From: Prauserella marina | GTDB lineage: Bacteria; Actinomycetota; Actinomycetes; Mycobacteriales; Pseudonocardiaceae | Assembly (NCBI RefSeq): GCF_002240355.1 | Contig: NZ_CP016353.1 | Span: 6,363,001-6,427,000, forward strand | DNA: 64,000 nt | Reading direction: 5' to 3' | Part shown: in pieces, positions 1-9,022 of the stretch | Numbering within the stretch: the first letter of the stretch is position 1 | Layout: each line of letters starts with the position of its first letter | Made by a program: the position numbers and the translations under genes | Notes under the pieces: model-generated | Seen by the model: only the letters and a program-made list of their open reading frames with translations | The model's database searches: none | Told to the model about the DNA's origin: nothing

Positions 1-267
1 GCGGACGAGGCTTTCGGTGCGCGTTCCCGGCTGGAACAGCGCCGCCTTCGTGAACTGGCTGACGTCCTCGGTCACCTCAAGGAAGCCGAACGCACCGCCG
101 CCCTTGGCATGCACGACGCGTTCCGGAACCCGCTCACGGTTGAACTGCGCGTTCTTTTCGATGAGGTAGTGGTCCTGCAACAGGATCGGGCCATTGGCTC
201 CCAGCGTCAGCGAATCGTCGTCACTGGCGACGGGGATGCCAACGTTGTTGGTGGTCGGCTTCGTCAC
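1..267 (-). CDS. katA: Catalase, N-terminal part (cut by window start)
   Basis: Heme catalase that disproportionates hydrogen peroxide in the cytoplasm. Only the first 89 codons lie in the window; the gene continues past base 1. The reading starts at a GTG (265-267) preceded by GAGGAG and gives an N-terminus with the clade features GANGPILLQD, NRERVPERVVHAKGGG and FGFLEVTEDV. The His in RVVHAKG is the catalytic distal histidine of monofunctional catalases. The GTG overlaps the TGA of the upstream Fur-family gene by four bases, so the two are co-transcribed and probably translationally coupled, the usual regulator-catalase arrangement. The family call is firm; completeness cannot be judged. 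Confidence 0.9.
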   Translation of the reverse strand, partial: MTKPTTNNVGIPVASDDDSLTLGANGPILLQDHYLIEKNAQFNRERVPERVVHAKGGGAFGFLEVTEDVSQFTKAALFQPGTRTESLVR

Positions 268-713
268 GCCGATGTCTCCTCTTCGTGGTGGGTTTTGGTA
301 CACATCGGACACAGCCCCCAGAAGACGATCTCGGCCTCGTCGACCGCGAACCCCGCCGTTTCGGAGGGTTCGAGGCACGGCGCGGCGCCGTGAACGCAAT
401 CGACGTCCTCCGTGCGGCCACAGTTCCGGCAGACGAGGTGGTGGTGATTGTCTCCGGTTCGTGTTTCGAACCGGGCCGGATGCCCTGCCGGTTCGATCCG
501 CCTCACCAGGTTCGCGTTGGTACAGGCTCCGAGCACGTCGTAGACGGCCTGCGTCGACACCGAGCCGAGCGCGCGCCGCACTCCCGCCGCGACCTGGTCG
601 GCCGTGGTGTGGGGGTGATCGGCGAGCCATTCGAGCACCGCGACTCTCGGCGCCGTGATGCGCAGTCCCGCCGCCTTGAGACGTTCCCTTACCTGGCTGT
701 TCTGGTGAGGCAT
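264..713 (-). CDS. Fur-family regulator of the catalase operon (FurA/CatR type)
   Basis: Metal-dependent repressor of 149 aa. An N-terminal winged helix (residues about 8-75, with LRITAPRVAVLEWL and TTADQV) is followed by a dimerisation domain with a His cluster NHHHLVCRNCGR (about residues 89-100) and a second CPMC pair near the C-terminus, giving two CxxC zinc motifs. A longer reading to base 797 is open, but the ATG at 713 is the start homologues use and sits just behind a promoter-like TTGACT. Its stop overlaps the catalase start, so it most likely senses peroxide and represses its own operon, as FurA/CatR proteins do. The specific metal and inducer are inferred. Confidence 0.88.
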   Translation of the reverse strand: MPHQNSQVRERLKAAGLRITAPRVAVLEWLADHPHTTADQVAAGVRRALGSVSTQAVYDVLGACTNANLVRRIEPAGHPARFETRTGDNHHHLVCRNCGRTEDVDCVHGAAPCLEPSETAGFAVDEAEIVFWGLCPMCTKTHHEEETSA

Positions 714-723
714 GACGAAACCA

Positions 724-758
724 ACCCTGCCTTGTTTTCTGGAATCAGTCAAGAAAAC
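724..758 (-). promoter_or_regulatory. Promoter/operator of the fur-catalase operon
   Basis: On the minus strand a -35 TTGACT (747-752) is followed after 17 bases by CAGGGT (724-729), placing the transcript start within a few bases of the fur ATG. The TTGACTGATTCCAGAAAA core resembles the AT-rich FurA operator of mycobacteria and streptomycetes, so this is probably also the autoregulatory site. The resemblance is from memory. Confidence 0.55.
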
Positions 759-777
759 ACGCTCGGCCGAGTACCGA

Positions 778-1383
778 TCACAGTGGGAGACCGGCATCCA
801 GCAACGCGAGCGCCGAATCGACCTGCGCCAGTAGCTCCTCGACCGAACCGCCCTCTTCGAGCGTCGTGAAATAAGCGGAAACGACGACGCCGATGACCGC
901 GCCGGTCCACGCCCTGAGGTTGGCGTCCCTCGAATCGCGGCCGATCCGCTCGGCCACCGCGTCGTTGAACATCTTCAGGTTGTCGGTCACCTGCTCAAGC
1001 AGCCTCGACCGCAGCTCGGGCACCTCGAAGATCAACCGTTGCCGGGCCCGTTCCCTTTCCGACTCCTCGTTGCCGAGGTTGCCGCCGACCTCGGCGAGCG
1101 CGGCCCGCATGGCGGCCAGCGGTCCCATCTCGGCGGGCTGATCAAGGAAACACTCGACGAAAACAGGGTCGAGCTGGTCGTAGAGGACCGTGTCCTCCTT
1201 TGTCGGGAAGTAGCGGAAGAAGGTACTCGGCGAGACCTCGGCCGCCGCCGCTATCTGCTCGACGGTGGTTGCCGCGTAACCCTGTGCCACGAACAGTCGC
1301 AGCGCGTGGTCCTGGATCGCGGCCCGCGTCCGTGCCTTCTTCCGCTCCCGCAGCCCGACGGGCTCACCCCGCGACGTAGTCAT
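778..1383 (-). CDS. TetR-family transcriptional regulator
   Basis: A 201-aa repressor. Residues about 12-58 form the TetR helix-turn-helix (RTRAAIQDHALRLF, then YAATTVEQIAAAAEVSPST and FFRYFPTKEDTV); the rest is a helical ligand domain ending in LALLDAGLPL. The start is the ATG at 1383, which lies 20 bases inside the end of the upstream MFS gene; a longer start at 1407 is possible. The overlap and shared strand make an MFS-TetR operon. A strong dyad in front of the MFS gene (2910-2945) is the likely operator, so the protein probably represses export of a drug-like ligand. The ligand is unknown. Confidence 0.88.
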   Translation of the reverse strand: MTTSRGEPVGLRERKKARTRAAIQDHALRLFVAQGYAATTVEQIAAAAEVSPSTFFRYFPTKEDTVLYDQLDPVFVECFLDQPAEMGPLAAMRAALAEVGGNLGNEESERERARQRLIFEVPELRSRLLEQVTDNLKMFNDAVAERIGRDSRDANLRAWTGAVIGVVVSAYFTTLEEGGSVEELLAQVDSALALLDAGLPL

Positions 1384-2896
1384 ACTCCGATTCTGCCTCT
1401 CCCACATCCTCGGGACGCGGCGGCAGGAAGGCGAGTGTCAGCACGGCGCCGACAACGGCGACACCGGCGCACACCCACAGTGTGCTGGTCATTCCGCCGA
1501 CGAACGCTTCTCGCACCGAGGTGAGCAACACCGGCGAGCCCAACTGGTCCGCGACGCTGACCCCCGCTGCGGCCGTGTCCTCGACGGCTGCGGCCGCTTT
1601 GGCCGGAATGCCTGCCGTGTCGACACCGGCGCGATAGCTCGCCGCGAGGACCGTCCCGAGTATCGCGACACCCAGCGTGCCACCGACTTGGCGCATCGCC
1701 TGCAACATTCCCGAGCCGACCCCGCTTCGCTCCGACCTGAGCGCGCCCATGGCCACGTCCATCGAAGGCGGGAGCGTGAACCCGAGCCCGATGCCGATCA
1801 CCGAAACCCACACCGCGACGAACCCGTAGCCGTCGGACACCTCCGTCGTGGTGCCGAGCGCGAGACCGGCGGCCATGATGACGAAGCCTGCCGCGACCAC
1901 CACCTTGGCGCCGAATGCCGCGCGCAGCCGGTCGGCGATCGGCACCCCGACGATCAGCCCGCCGACGACGGGCAGCAGGCGGAGGCCGGTTTCAAGCGCG
2001 TCGGTTCCCCCGACGGCCTGGAAGAACTGCGGCAACACGAACATCGCACCCATCAACGCGAACGAAGCGACCGTCGCCAGCACCGCGCCCCAGGTGAACC
2101 CCGCGGACCGGAAGAGGCTCAACTCGACGAGCGGGTACCGCACCCTGCGCAGCCACGCCACGAAGGCGGCGAGCACGGCGAGTCCGGCGAATATCGGCAG
2201 CAGCGCCTCGACCGAGCCCCAGCCCTGTTCACCCGCCTCGACCAGCCCGTACGTCAGGGCGGCGAGACCGGCGACACTCAGCACGATGCCGACGTAGTCG
2301 ATCCGCTGTCCCCTCCGCCCCGGCACGTCGGGAAGCAACCAGGCGAGCAACACGACACCGACGGCGACGAACGGAAGGTTCACCAGGAACACCGAACCCC
2401 ACCAGAAGTTGTCGAGCAGCCAGCCGCCGACGACGGGGCCGAGCGGAATACCGACGGCCATCGCCGCCGACCAGACCGCGATGGCCTTTGCCCTCTCCTT
2501 GCCGGGGAACAAGACCGTCAACACCGACATCGAGAGCGGAATGAGGAACGCGGCACCGACGCCGAGCAGGGCCCTCGCCGCGATGAGCAACTCGGCCGTT
2601 CCCGCGTAGGCGCAGGCGACCGAGGCCGCTCCGAACAACGCCATCGCACCGATCAGCAGCTTCTTGGTTCCGAACTTGTCGCCGAGCAGACCGGCAGGCA
2701 GCAGCCCCGCGGCGAGCACGAGCGTGTAGGCGTTGGCGAACCACTGCAACTCGCCCGTCGACGCTTCCAGATCGACCGCGAGCGTCGGCAACGCGACGTT
2801 GAGGATCGTCACGTCGAGCCCGAGCGCGAGCAGCGCGACGGCAAGCGCACCGAGCGCCCACCATCGGCGTGGATCAGGACTTTGGTCAGCGGCCAT
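1364..2896 (-). CDS. DHA2-family MFS drug exporter (14 TM type)
   Basis: Proton-coupled efflux pump of 510 aa in the inner membrane. Visible DHA2 landmarks are LDVTILNVALPTL in the first helix (motif D1), GLLGDKFGTKKLL between helices 2 and 3 (motif A) and GIPLGPVVGGWLL in helix 5 (motif C). Its length and many hydrophobic segments fit a 14-helix QacA/EmrB-like carrier. The ATG at 2896 is chosen over an upstream reading because AAGGGGGA sits seven bases before it. It is first in an operon with the overlapping TetR gene and is probably controlled by the palindrome just upstream. The substrate cannot be told from sequence. Confidence 0.9.
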   Translation of the reverse strand: MAADQSPDPRRWWALGALAVALLALGLDVTILNVALPTLAVDLEASTGELQWFANAYTLVLAAGLLPAGLLGDKFGTKKLLIGAMALFGAASVACAYAGTAELLIAARALLGVGAAFLIPLSMSVLTVLFPGKERAKAIAVWSAAMAVGIPLGPVVGGWLLDNFWWGSVFLVNLPFVAVGVVLLAWLLPDVPGRRGQRIDYVGIVLSVAGLAALTYGLVEAGEQGWGSVEALLPIFAGLAVLAAFVAWLRRVRYPLVELSLFRSAGFTWGAVLATVASFALMGAMFVLPQFFQAVGGTDALETGLRLLPVVGGLIVGVPIADRLRAAFGAKVVVAAGFVIMAAGLALGTTTEVSDGYGFVAVWVSVIGIGLGFTLPPSMDVAMGALRSERSGVGSGMLQAMRQVGGTLGVAILGTVLAASYRAGVDTAGIPAKAAAAVEDTAAAGVSVADQLGSPVLLTSVREAFVGGMTSTLWVCAGVAVVGAVLTLAFLPPRPEDVGEAESEYDYVAG

Positions 2897-2909
2897 GATG
2901 TCCCCCTTA

Positions 2910-2945
2910 ACTGAAAGCAACTACCTTTTGATAGTAGCTTTCAGT
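2910..2945. promoter_or_regulatory. Palindromic operator upstream of the MFS-TetR operon
   Basis: Imperfect inverted repeat with arms ACTGAAAGC-ACTA-C and G-TAGT-GCTTTCAGT around a TTTT centre. It lies between the MFS start (2896) and the divergent MFS gene (3009). On the minus strand it contains TACTAT, a good -10 element, so a bound repressor would block the promoter. The TetR protein of the same operon is the obvious candidate; this is inferred. Confidence 0.7.
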
Positions 2946-3008
2946 TTGCGGCGACGCCAGGCAAAAGAAGTTGCACGGTCGTACCAGGACGTGGTTACTG
3001 TCGTATGC

Positions 3009-4220
3009 GTGCCGTTCCAGCCGTACCGTCAAGTGCTGCGCATCCCCGGTGTCCCTGCCTCGATGCTGCTGATGTTCTTCGCCCGTCTCCCCATGACGGC
3101 AATGGGACTCACGCTGACCCTGCACATCGTCAGCGACCTCGGCCGCGGCTACGGCGCCGCGGGGCTCGTCGGTGCCGCGACGACGGCGGGAACGGCACTC
3201 GGCGCCCCGCTCATCGGCAGGCTCATCGACCGGCACGGACTCCGGCCCGTCGTCCTGGTCTGCGGCGCGGTGTCCTGTGCGTACTGGATCAGCACCCCGC
3301 ATCTCCCGTTCTACGTACTGCTCGCGGTCGCGCTGCCCGCGGGAGCGCTCGTCGTTCCGGCCGGCTCGATCGCGAGGCAGGTACTGACCGCGCTCGTACC
3401 CACCGGCCAGCGCCGCACCGCGTACGCGCTCGACACGATCTCGGTCGAGGCGACCTTCATGGTCGGTCCGGGGCTCGGCATCCTGGTCAGCACCCAGCTG
3501 TCGTCCTCGGTCGCGCTCACCGGCATCGGTGTCGCGTTCGGACTGCTGTCCGTCGCGCTGTTCGCCATGAACCCGCCGATCCGCACGGCGGAGGAGAACA
3601 GCAAACCCGCGACGGCACGGCCCCCGATCCGGTCATGGCTGAGCCGTCCGCTGATCGCGACCCTGCTGACGGCGGCAGGCGCGCTGTTCGTGCTCATCGG
3701 CACCGAACTCGCCGCGCTCGCGGTACTGCGCGCCTCGGGCGAAGTGGACTGGACCGGTGTCGTGATCGCCGTGATGTGCATCGCGTCGCTGATCGGCGGG
3801 CTCGCCCACGGCGTCGCACGCCATTCGCTCAGTCAGCTCCGGCTCATGCTGTTGCTTTCCGTACTGGTGATTCCGGTCGCGCTCGTCGCGGGACCGTGGT
3901 GGCTCCTCGCCCTCGCGCTCATCCCCACCAACGTCGTGTGCGCGCCTACCCTCGCCGCCACGACGGAGTCGGTGAGCAAGCTCGCTCCACCAGCCGTGCG
4001 GGGCGAGGCCATGGGGCTACAGGACTCGGCGACGCGCATCGGCCTCGCGCTCGGCAGTCCCGTCGTCGGATTCGTCATCGACCACTCCCAGCCGGGGTGG
4101 GGGTTCGTGGCGGCTGGCCTTGGCGGGCTCACTTTCGCGGCGATGGGCATCGTCCTGCGCAAACGTCCCACCAAGGCCGCCACCACACGCCCTAAAGGCA
4201 AGCGTCGCGTAGCTGCTTGA
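3009..4220 (+). CDS. MFS transporter (12 TM)
   Basis: Predicted 403-aa membrane transporter. It has about twelve hydrophobic segments and a motif-A-like loop APLIGRLIDRHGLRPVVL after the second helix. The reading frame is open further upstream, but coding-like sequence starts around GTG 2991 or GTG 3009. I chose 3009 because TTGCAC (2971-2976) and a weak -10 place a transcript start near it, suggesting a leaderless mRNA. It is divergent from the MFS-TetR operon and may share its operator. The 3' end overlaps the convergent lipoprotein gene by 29 bases. It resembles YfcJ-like sugar/drug MFS proteins, but the substrate is unknown. Confidence 0.82.
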   Translation: MPFQPYRQVLRIPGVPASMLLMFFARLPMTAMGLTLTLHIVSDLGRGYGAAGLVGAATTAGTALGAPLIGRLIDRHGLRPVVLVCGAVSCAYWISTPHLPFYVLLAVALPAGALVVPAGSIARQVLTALVPTGQRRTAYALDTISVEATFMVGPGLGILVSTQLSSSVALTGIGVAFGLLSVALFAMNPPIRTAEENSKPATARPPIRSWLSRPLIATLLTAAGALFVLIGTELAALAVLRASGEVDWTGVVIAVMCIASLIGGLAHGVARHSLSQLRLMLLLSVLVIPVALVAGPWWLLALALIPTNVVCAPTLAATTESVSKLAPPAVRGEAMGLQDSATRIGLALGSPVVGFVIDHSQPGWGFVAAGLGGLTFAAMGIVLRKRPTKAATTRPKGKRRVAA

Positions 4221-4563
4221 GGTTCTCCAGGTTCCGCTGAAGCCACTCGTTGAACCCGCTCAGGTGGTCCAGCTTCCGCTGCTCGAACTCAAGGTAGGCA
4301 TCGGACATGCGGAACAAGGTTTGTTGCAAATCCTGTTCGGCCACCTCGTTGCCCAGTTCACGTAGCCGCTGAGCCTTCTCCTCCGCTCCCGCCCTGACCT
4401 GCTCCGGATCCACGTTCGGGTTCAGATCCGCAAGCCCCAGTGCCTCCGTGCACACGCTGGCCTTGTCTCCCAATCGGTTTGCCTCATCGACGGCCGAGTT
4501 GACCTCGGAACATCCCGCGAGCAGCAGTACACCCAGCGCGGCAAGCGCGCTCACCTTCACCAT
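4192..4563 (-). CDS. Small secreted lipoprotein, unknown function
   Basis: A 123-aa protein with a short signal peptide ending in a clear lipobox LLAGC (lipidated Cys at residue 18). The mature part is strongly helical and charged (EEKAQRLRELGNEVAEQDLQQ; LEFEQRKLDHLSGFNEWLQ), without recognisable enzyme motifs. It starts at ATG 4563 and overlaps the convergent MFS gene at its 3' end. It should sit on the outer face of the cytoplasmic membrane. I do not recognise the family; the lipoprotein call rests on the signal sequence. Confidence 0.8.
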   Translation of the reverse strand: MVKVSALAALGVLLLAGCSEVNSAVDEANRLGDKASVCTEALGLADLNPNVDPEQVRAGAEEKAQRLRELGNEVAEQDLQQTLFRMSDAYLEFEQRKLDHLSGFNEWLQRNLENLKQLRDACL

Positions 4564-4679
4564 GCCGTCGAACCTATGATGTTTGCGCCTTTTTGCCTAC
4601 CTGGGCTCATCCCACAGGCCGACGCGAACAGCGCCGCCCCGGCCCTAGCTTCATCCCGTCACGACACTGGGGAGGGGAC

Positions 4680-5831
4680 ATGGCGGCTCACGGTCGCATC
4701 GCGGCACTCGACATCATCAGGGGTGTCGCCATACTCGGCACACTCGGCACCAACATCTGGATCTTCACGGATCCCCTTGGGGCCGCTGGGTTTTTCGCCT
4801 TACCCGAACCGGATTCGTTCGACGGTTTCACCGAGACCGCCCTGCGATTCCTGAGCAATGGCAAGTTTCTCGCGCTGCTGTCGTTGTTGTTCGGCATCGG
4901 CCTCGAACTCCAGTACCGTTCCGCGATCCGCAAGGGAAAACGGTGGCCTGGCTGGTATCTGTGGCGTTCGGCACTACTGCTCGTCGAAGGACTCCTGCAC
5001 TACGTCCTCATCTTCGAATTCGACGTCCTCATGTACTACGCGGTGGTATCAGTGCTGGTCGCGTTCCTCGTCGCTCGCGGCGACCGGGTGCGCAAGGCGT
5101 GGCTGATCGCCGCCGGTGCGCTGCACCTAGCGTTCGTGTCGTTGGTGACAGCGGGGATGTACATCGACGGCGCGACCATCGCGACCGGAAGCGGGGGCGC
5201 CGGTACGGGAAGCTGGCTCGCGCAAGTCCAGCATCGGCTCACCGACATGGGCATGTACCGGGCGGAAGCCGTTTTCGTGATTCCGCTCAGCACCGTCCTC
5301 TTTCTCGCCGGTATCGGCCTGCTCAGGGCGGGAGCCATCGAGAACAGCGGCAGGGGCACCGCGATCCAGCGCAAGCTGATCGGAATCGGGATCGGCATCG
5401 GTCTCCCGCTCAACGTGTCGACATCGTTCGCCGGACCTGAACTGTTCTTTGTGGACAGGTACGTCGCCGCGCCGATCGTCGCTTTCGGCCTGCTCGGTCT
5501 CGTGCCGTGGGTCGTGCACAGGATGCGCGAGCAGGAAGGCCCACTGCGCAGGGGAATGGCCTCCGTCGGCAGGATGGCACTTTCCTGCTACGTGCTCCAG
5601 AACCTGATCGCGGGAATCCTCTGCTATGGCTGGGGATTCGGTCTCGCGGAGACCATGGCGGACGCGAGGCCGTGGTGGGTCGTCGGTTGTTTCACCGGAA
5701 TCAGCGTGCTGCTGCTCGCGCTTTCTTCGCTGTGGCTGCGGCGATTCTCGCGTGGTCCACTCGAAGCCGCGTGGCAGTGGGCCTATCTCGCGCCGCAGGG
5801 TCAGTCGGCCGTAGCGGCGACGCCGCACTGA
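4680..5831 (+). CDS. DUF418 / YeiB-like membrane protein
   Basis: A 383-aa polytopic membrane protein. The N-terminus carries the family opening GRIAALDIIRGVAILGTL with the DIIRG motif, followed by LFGIGLELQYR, and the C-terminal DUF418 half includes RMALSCYVLQNLI and the aromatic GPLEAAWQWAYL motif. The start is the ATG at 4680, six bases after GGGGAGGGG; the longer upstream reading lacks a ribosome site. The family is related to acyltransferase-3-like membrane proteins and is of unproven function. It is followed by a strong bidirectional terminator. Confidence 0.87.
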   Translation: MAAHGRIAALDIIRGVAILGTLGTNIWIFTDPLGAAGFFALPEPDSFDGFTETALRFLSNGKFLALLSLLFGIGLELQYRSAIRKGKRWPGWYLWRSALLLVEGLLHYVLIFEFDVLMYYAVVSVLVAFLVARGDRVRKAWLIAAGALHLAFVSLVTAGMYIDGATIATGSGGAGTGSWLAQVQHRLTDMGMYRAEAVFVIPLSTVLFLAGIGLLRAGAIENSGRGTAIQRKLIGIGIGIGLPLNVSTSFAGPELFFVDRYVAAPIVAFGLLGLVPWVVHRMREQEGPLRRGMASVGRMALSCYVLQNLIAGILCYGWGFGLAETMADARPWWVVGCFTGISVLLLALSSLWLRRFSRGPLEAAWQWAYLAPQGQSAVAATPH

Positions 5832-5844
5832 GTGCCCACATGAT

Positions 5845-5884
5845 TCAGGCCCGCGAGTTCCGAATTCGGGACTCGCGGGCCTGA
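5845..5884. terminator. Bidirectional terminator between DUF418 gene and asd
   Basis: Near-perfect inverted repeat TCAGGCCCGCGAGT / ACTCGCGGGCCTGA with a short GAATTC-centred loop, lying between two convergent genes. Confidence 0.8.
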
Positions 5885-5896
5885 CCGAGCCTGATG

Positions 5897-6982
5897 TCAG
5901 GCGAGCTTCGCCGCCACCTGCTCGGCGATCTCGTAGGTGTTCAACGCCGCTCCCTTGCGCAGGTTGTCACCACACACGAAGAAGTCGAGCGTGTTGGGGA
6001 AGTCCAGCGCCTGGCGCACCCTGCCGACGTAGGTCGGGTCGGCACCGACGACCTCCGCGGGCGAGGGAAAAACGCCGTTCTCTGGATCATCGGTGAGCAC
6101 AATGGACGGCTGCGCCTCGAACAACTTGTGTGCCGCCTCGACGGTGACCTCGCGCTCGAAAGTCGCGTGCACCGCGAGCGAATGCGTTGTCACGACGGGA
6201 ACACGGACGCACGTCGCCGACACCTTCAGCCCGGGGATACCGAGGATCTTGCGCGACTCGTTGCGAACCTTCAGTTCCTCGGAGAACCAGCCGTCGCCCT
6301 TGTAGGAACCCGCGGAGGGAACCACGTTCAGCGCGAGCGGAGTACCGGCGAACGGGGTGTCCGCGACCGGCAGCCCAGCGGCTTCGAGCGCCGCCCTGAC
6401 ATCGCCGGCCTTCGAGCCGAGTCCCTTGCCCGCGACTGCTTCCAGCTCGGCGTAGAGCCGGTCGATACCGTCCTGCCCCGCGCCCGAAGCCGCCTGATAC
6501 GAGGAGACGACGAGGCTGGTCAGCCCGAACTCGCGGTGCAGCGCGCCGAGCGCCGCCATCATCGACAGCGTCGTGCAGTTCGGGTTGGCGATGATGCCCT
6601 TGGGGTAGTGCTCGGGGTTGCCGACCTTGTCGGCATTGACCTCGGGTACGACGAGCGGAACCTCGTCGTCCATCCGGAAGGCACCCGAATTGTCGACCGC
6701 GACGGCGCCTCTTGCGGCCGCGACGGGCGCCCACTCGGCTGAAACCTCGTCGGGTACGTCGAACATGGCGACGTCGATGCCGTCGAATGCCTCGGGCTTG
6801 AGCTCGACGACTGTCAGCTCCTCGCCCCTGACCGTGATCTTCTTGCCTGCCGAGCGCGCGGAAGCGATCAACCTGATCTCACCCCACGGCACGCTCTCGC
6901 GGCCGTTGATGATGTCGATCATGACGGTGCCCACCGCACCGGTTGCGCCTACCAAGGCCAGCGTGGGTGACTGCCTACTCAT
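5897..6982 (-). CDS. asd: Aspartate-semialdehyde dehydrogenase
   Basis: NADPH-dependent reduction of aspartyl phosphate to aspartate semialdehyde, the branch step for lysine/diaminopimelate, methionine and threonine. At 361 aa it is the normal length. The N-terminal Rossmann motif is VGATGAVG (residues 11-18). The catalytic Cys136 is in [10 protein letters not shown], and [14 protein letters not shown] is the family segment after it. The ATG at 6982 lies directly behind the ask stop, so the two genes form an operon with likely coupled translation. There is no sign of damage. Confidence 0.97.
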   Translation of the reverse strand: MSRQSPTLALVGATGAVGTVMIDIINGRESVPWGEIRLIASARSAGKKITVRGEELTVVELKPEAFDGIDVAMFDVPDEVSAEWAPVAAARGAVAVDNSGAFRMDDEVPLVVPEVNADKVGNPEHYPKGIIANPNCTTLSMMAALGALHREFGLTSLVVSSYQAASGAGQDGIDRLYAELEAVAGKGLGSKAGDVRAALEAAGLPVADTPFAGTPLALNVVPSAGSYKGDGWFSEELKVRNESRKILGIPGLKVSATCVRVPVVTTHSLAVHATFEREVTVEAAHKLFEAQPSIVLTDDPENGVFPSPAEVVGADPTYVGRVRQALDFPNTLDFFVCGDNLRKGAALNTYEIAEQVAAKLA

Positions 6983-8245
6983 TCAGCGTCCGCTCCCTGC
7001 GTACACGACGGCCTGTTCGTCACCGCCGAGTTCGAATGCGTCGTGGATCGCGCGCACCGCTTCGTCGAGCTGCGCATCCCTGATCAGCACGGAGATCCGG
7101 ATCTCCGAGGTGTTGATGATCTCGATGTTCACGCCGGACTTCGCGAGCGCCTCACAGAAGGTCGCCGTGACACCGGGATGCGAGCGCATCCCCGCTCCGA
7201 CAAGAGAAACCTTGCCGACGTGGTCGTCGTAGAGCACGGCGGCGAAGTCCAGTTCCGCCTTGATGCGCTCAAGCTCGGCAACAGCCTTGGGGCCATTGGA
7301 CTTCGAGAGCGTGAACGTGATGTCCGTCCTGCCCGTGGTGTTGGAGATGTTCTGCAACACCATGTCGATGTCGATCTCGGCCTCCGCGACGGTGCGGAAG
7401 ATGCGGGCGGCCGCTCCCGCGTGGTCGGGAACACCGGTGACCGTGATCTTGGCCTCCGACCGGTCGTGTGCGACCCCGGTGATCAAAGCTTGTTCCACAG
7501 GAAGCTCCTCAATCGAACCGGCCACGGTCGTGCCCGGCTTGTCACTGTAGGAAGAACGGACCCTGATCGGCACCCCGTAACGACGCGCGTATTCGACGGA
7601 CCGCAGGTGAAGGATCTTGGAACCGCTCGCGGCGAGTTCCAGCATTTCCTCGTACGGCACGGTGTCCAGCTTGCGCGCGTCGGGAACGATGCGCGGGTCG
7701 GCCGTGTAAACACCGTCTACATCGGAATAGATTTCGCATACGTCGGCACCAAGCGCCGCAGCGAGCGCGACAGCCGTGGTGTCGGAACCGCCTCTTCCGA
7801 GCGTCGTGATGTCCTTCGTGTCCTGCGCGACGCCCTGAAAACCGGCGACCAACGCGATGTAACCCTGCTCAAGCGCGTCGGTGACGCGACTCGGCGTGAC
7901 ATCGATGATGCGCGCGTTGCCGTGAACGGATGTGGTCACCACGCCTGCCTGCGAACCGGTGAACGACCACGCCTCGGCACCCTGCGCCGAGATGGCCATG
8001 GCGACCAGCGCGTTGGAGATACGTTCTCCCGCGGTCAGCAACATGTCCATCTCACGCTCAGGCGGGACGGGGTTCACCTGCTCGGCAAGATCGAGCAACT
8101 CGTCGGTGGTGTCGCCCATCGCCGAGCACACCACCACGACCTCGTTGCCCGCCTTCTTCGTGGCGACAATCCGTTCGGCCACCCGCTTGATCCGGTCGGC
8201 GCTCTCCAGCGACGAACCTCCGTACTTCTGGACCACGAGCGCCAC
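6983..8245 (-). CDS. ask: Aspartokinase (alpha subunit, full length)
   Basis: ATP-dependent phosphorylation of aspartate, the first step of the aspartate family pathway; 420 aa. The kinase domain opens with [10 protein letters not shown] and contains FTGSQAGV and [18 protein letters not shown]. Two ACT regulatory domains follow from about residue 265, typical of lysine/threonine-inhibited enzymes. I chose GTG 8245, preceded by GAGGAGG, over a longer open reading because the family begins at this point. An internal start (GTG 7498) would make the separate beta subunit seen in corynebacteria. asd follows immediately downstream. Confidence 0.96.
   Translation of the reverse strand: MALVVQKYGGSSLESADRIKRVAERIVATKKAGNEVVVVCSAMGDTTDELLDLAEQVNPVPPEREMDMLLTAGERISNALVAMAISAQGAEAWSFTGSQAGVVTTSVHGNARIIDVTPSRVTDALEQGYIALVAGFQGVAQDTKDITTLGRGGSDTTAVALAAALGADVCEIYSDVDGVYTADPRIVPDARKLDTVPYEEMLELAASGSKILHLRSVEYARRYGVPIRVRSSYSDKPGTTVAGSIEELPVEQALITGVAHDRSEAKITVTGVPDHAGAAARIFRTVAEAEIDIDMVLQNISNTTGRTDITFTLSKSNGPKAVAELERIKAELDFAAVLYDDHVGKVSLVGAGMRSHPGVTATFCEALAKSGVNIEIINTSEIRISVLIRDAQLDEAVRAIHDAFELGGDEQAVVYAGSGR
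7496..7510 (-). promoter_or_regulatory. Internal ribosome site and start for the aspartokinase beta subunit
   Basis: Inside ask and in frame, GAGGAG (7505-7510) precedes GTG (7496-7498) by six bases. Translation from here gives a 171-aa product beginning [17 protein letters not shown] that consists only of the ACT domains, the same position and size as the LysC beta subunit of alpha2-beta2 aspartokinases. Expression is inferred. Confidence 0.7.
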
Positions 8246-8419
8246 GTGCCCGAACCTCCTCGCTGAGCGGACCCTGACTCCCGGTCGTTTCGGAAGGACA
8301 TCCGCTCGATACCTTCGCGAAACAGGGTACCGGTGGCGCGTTTCGCCAATACCCGGCTTTGTGGCGGTGACCACTCCCCGGCCGGTGCTGACTGTATACA
8401 TTTGCCATAGGGTTGCCCG

Positions 8420-9022
8420 ATGAACGACAAGGCAGCCGAGACGAGCGCACCGATTCACGACATCATCGCGACCCGGTGGAGCCCACGGGCGCTCGACGAA
8501 TCAGCCGAGGTCAGCGAGGAACAATTGCGCGCGCTGCTCGAAGCGGCGAGGTGGGCACCTTCGTTCGGCAACACCCAGCCCGCGCGTTACCTGGTCGGCA
8601 GGCGCGGCGACGACACATTCCGGCGGATACTCGCGACACTCACCACCAGCAATCAGTCGTGGGCAGGCCGCGCCTCGGCGCTGTTGATCGGTGTCGCCGT
8701 CACCCACAACGAGAAAGGCGAAATTCCTTACGCCGAATACGGTCTCGGCCTCGCCGGGGAGAACCTTGTCCTACAGGCCGTCGCGGAAAACCTGGTCGCC
8801 CACCAGATGGCCGGTTTCGACCCCGATGCCGCAAGGGACGCCTTCGAGATTCCGGAAGGCACGAGGCCGGTCATCGCCATCGCGGTCGGCGTACTCGCCG
8901 AGCCCGAAGTACTCGGCGAGCAGCGCGCGATCGAAAGGGAGGCCGCCGTACGCAAGCGCGTTCCGCTTCACGAATTCGCGTTCACCGGCACGTGGGGCCG
9001 GCCCGCCTTCGAGGCCGGTTGA
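8420..9022 (+). CDS. Nitroreductase-family oxidoreductase
   Basis: Predicted FMN-dependent NAD(P)H oxidoreductase of 200 aa. Family features are [15 protein letters not shown] at the N-terminus (phosphate/FMN contact), [16 protein letters not shown], and the central [21 protein letters not shown] helix. It starts at ATG 8420 with no strong ribosome site and is divergent from ask. Its stop abuts the stop of the convergent membrane-protein gene. Substrate is unknown; quinone or nitroaromatic reduction is the usual activity for the family. Confidence 0.88.
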   Translation: MNDKAAETSAPIHDIIATRWSPRALDESAEVSEEQLRALLEAARWAPSFGNTQPARYLVGRRGDDTFRRILATLTTSNQSWAGRASALLIGVAVTHNEKGEIPYAEYGLGLAGENLVLQAVAENLVAHQMAGFDPDAARDAFEIPEGTRPVIAIAVGVLAEPEVLGEQRAIEREAAVRKRVPLHEFAFTGTWGRPAFEAG

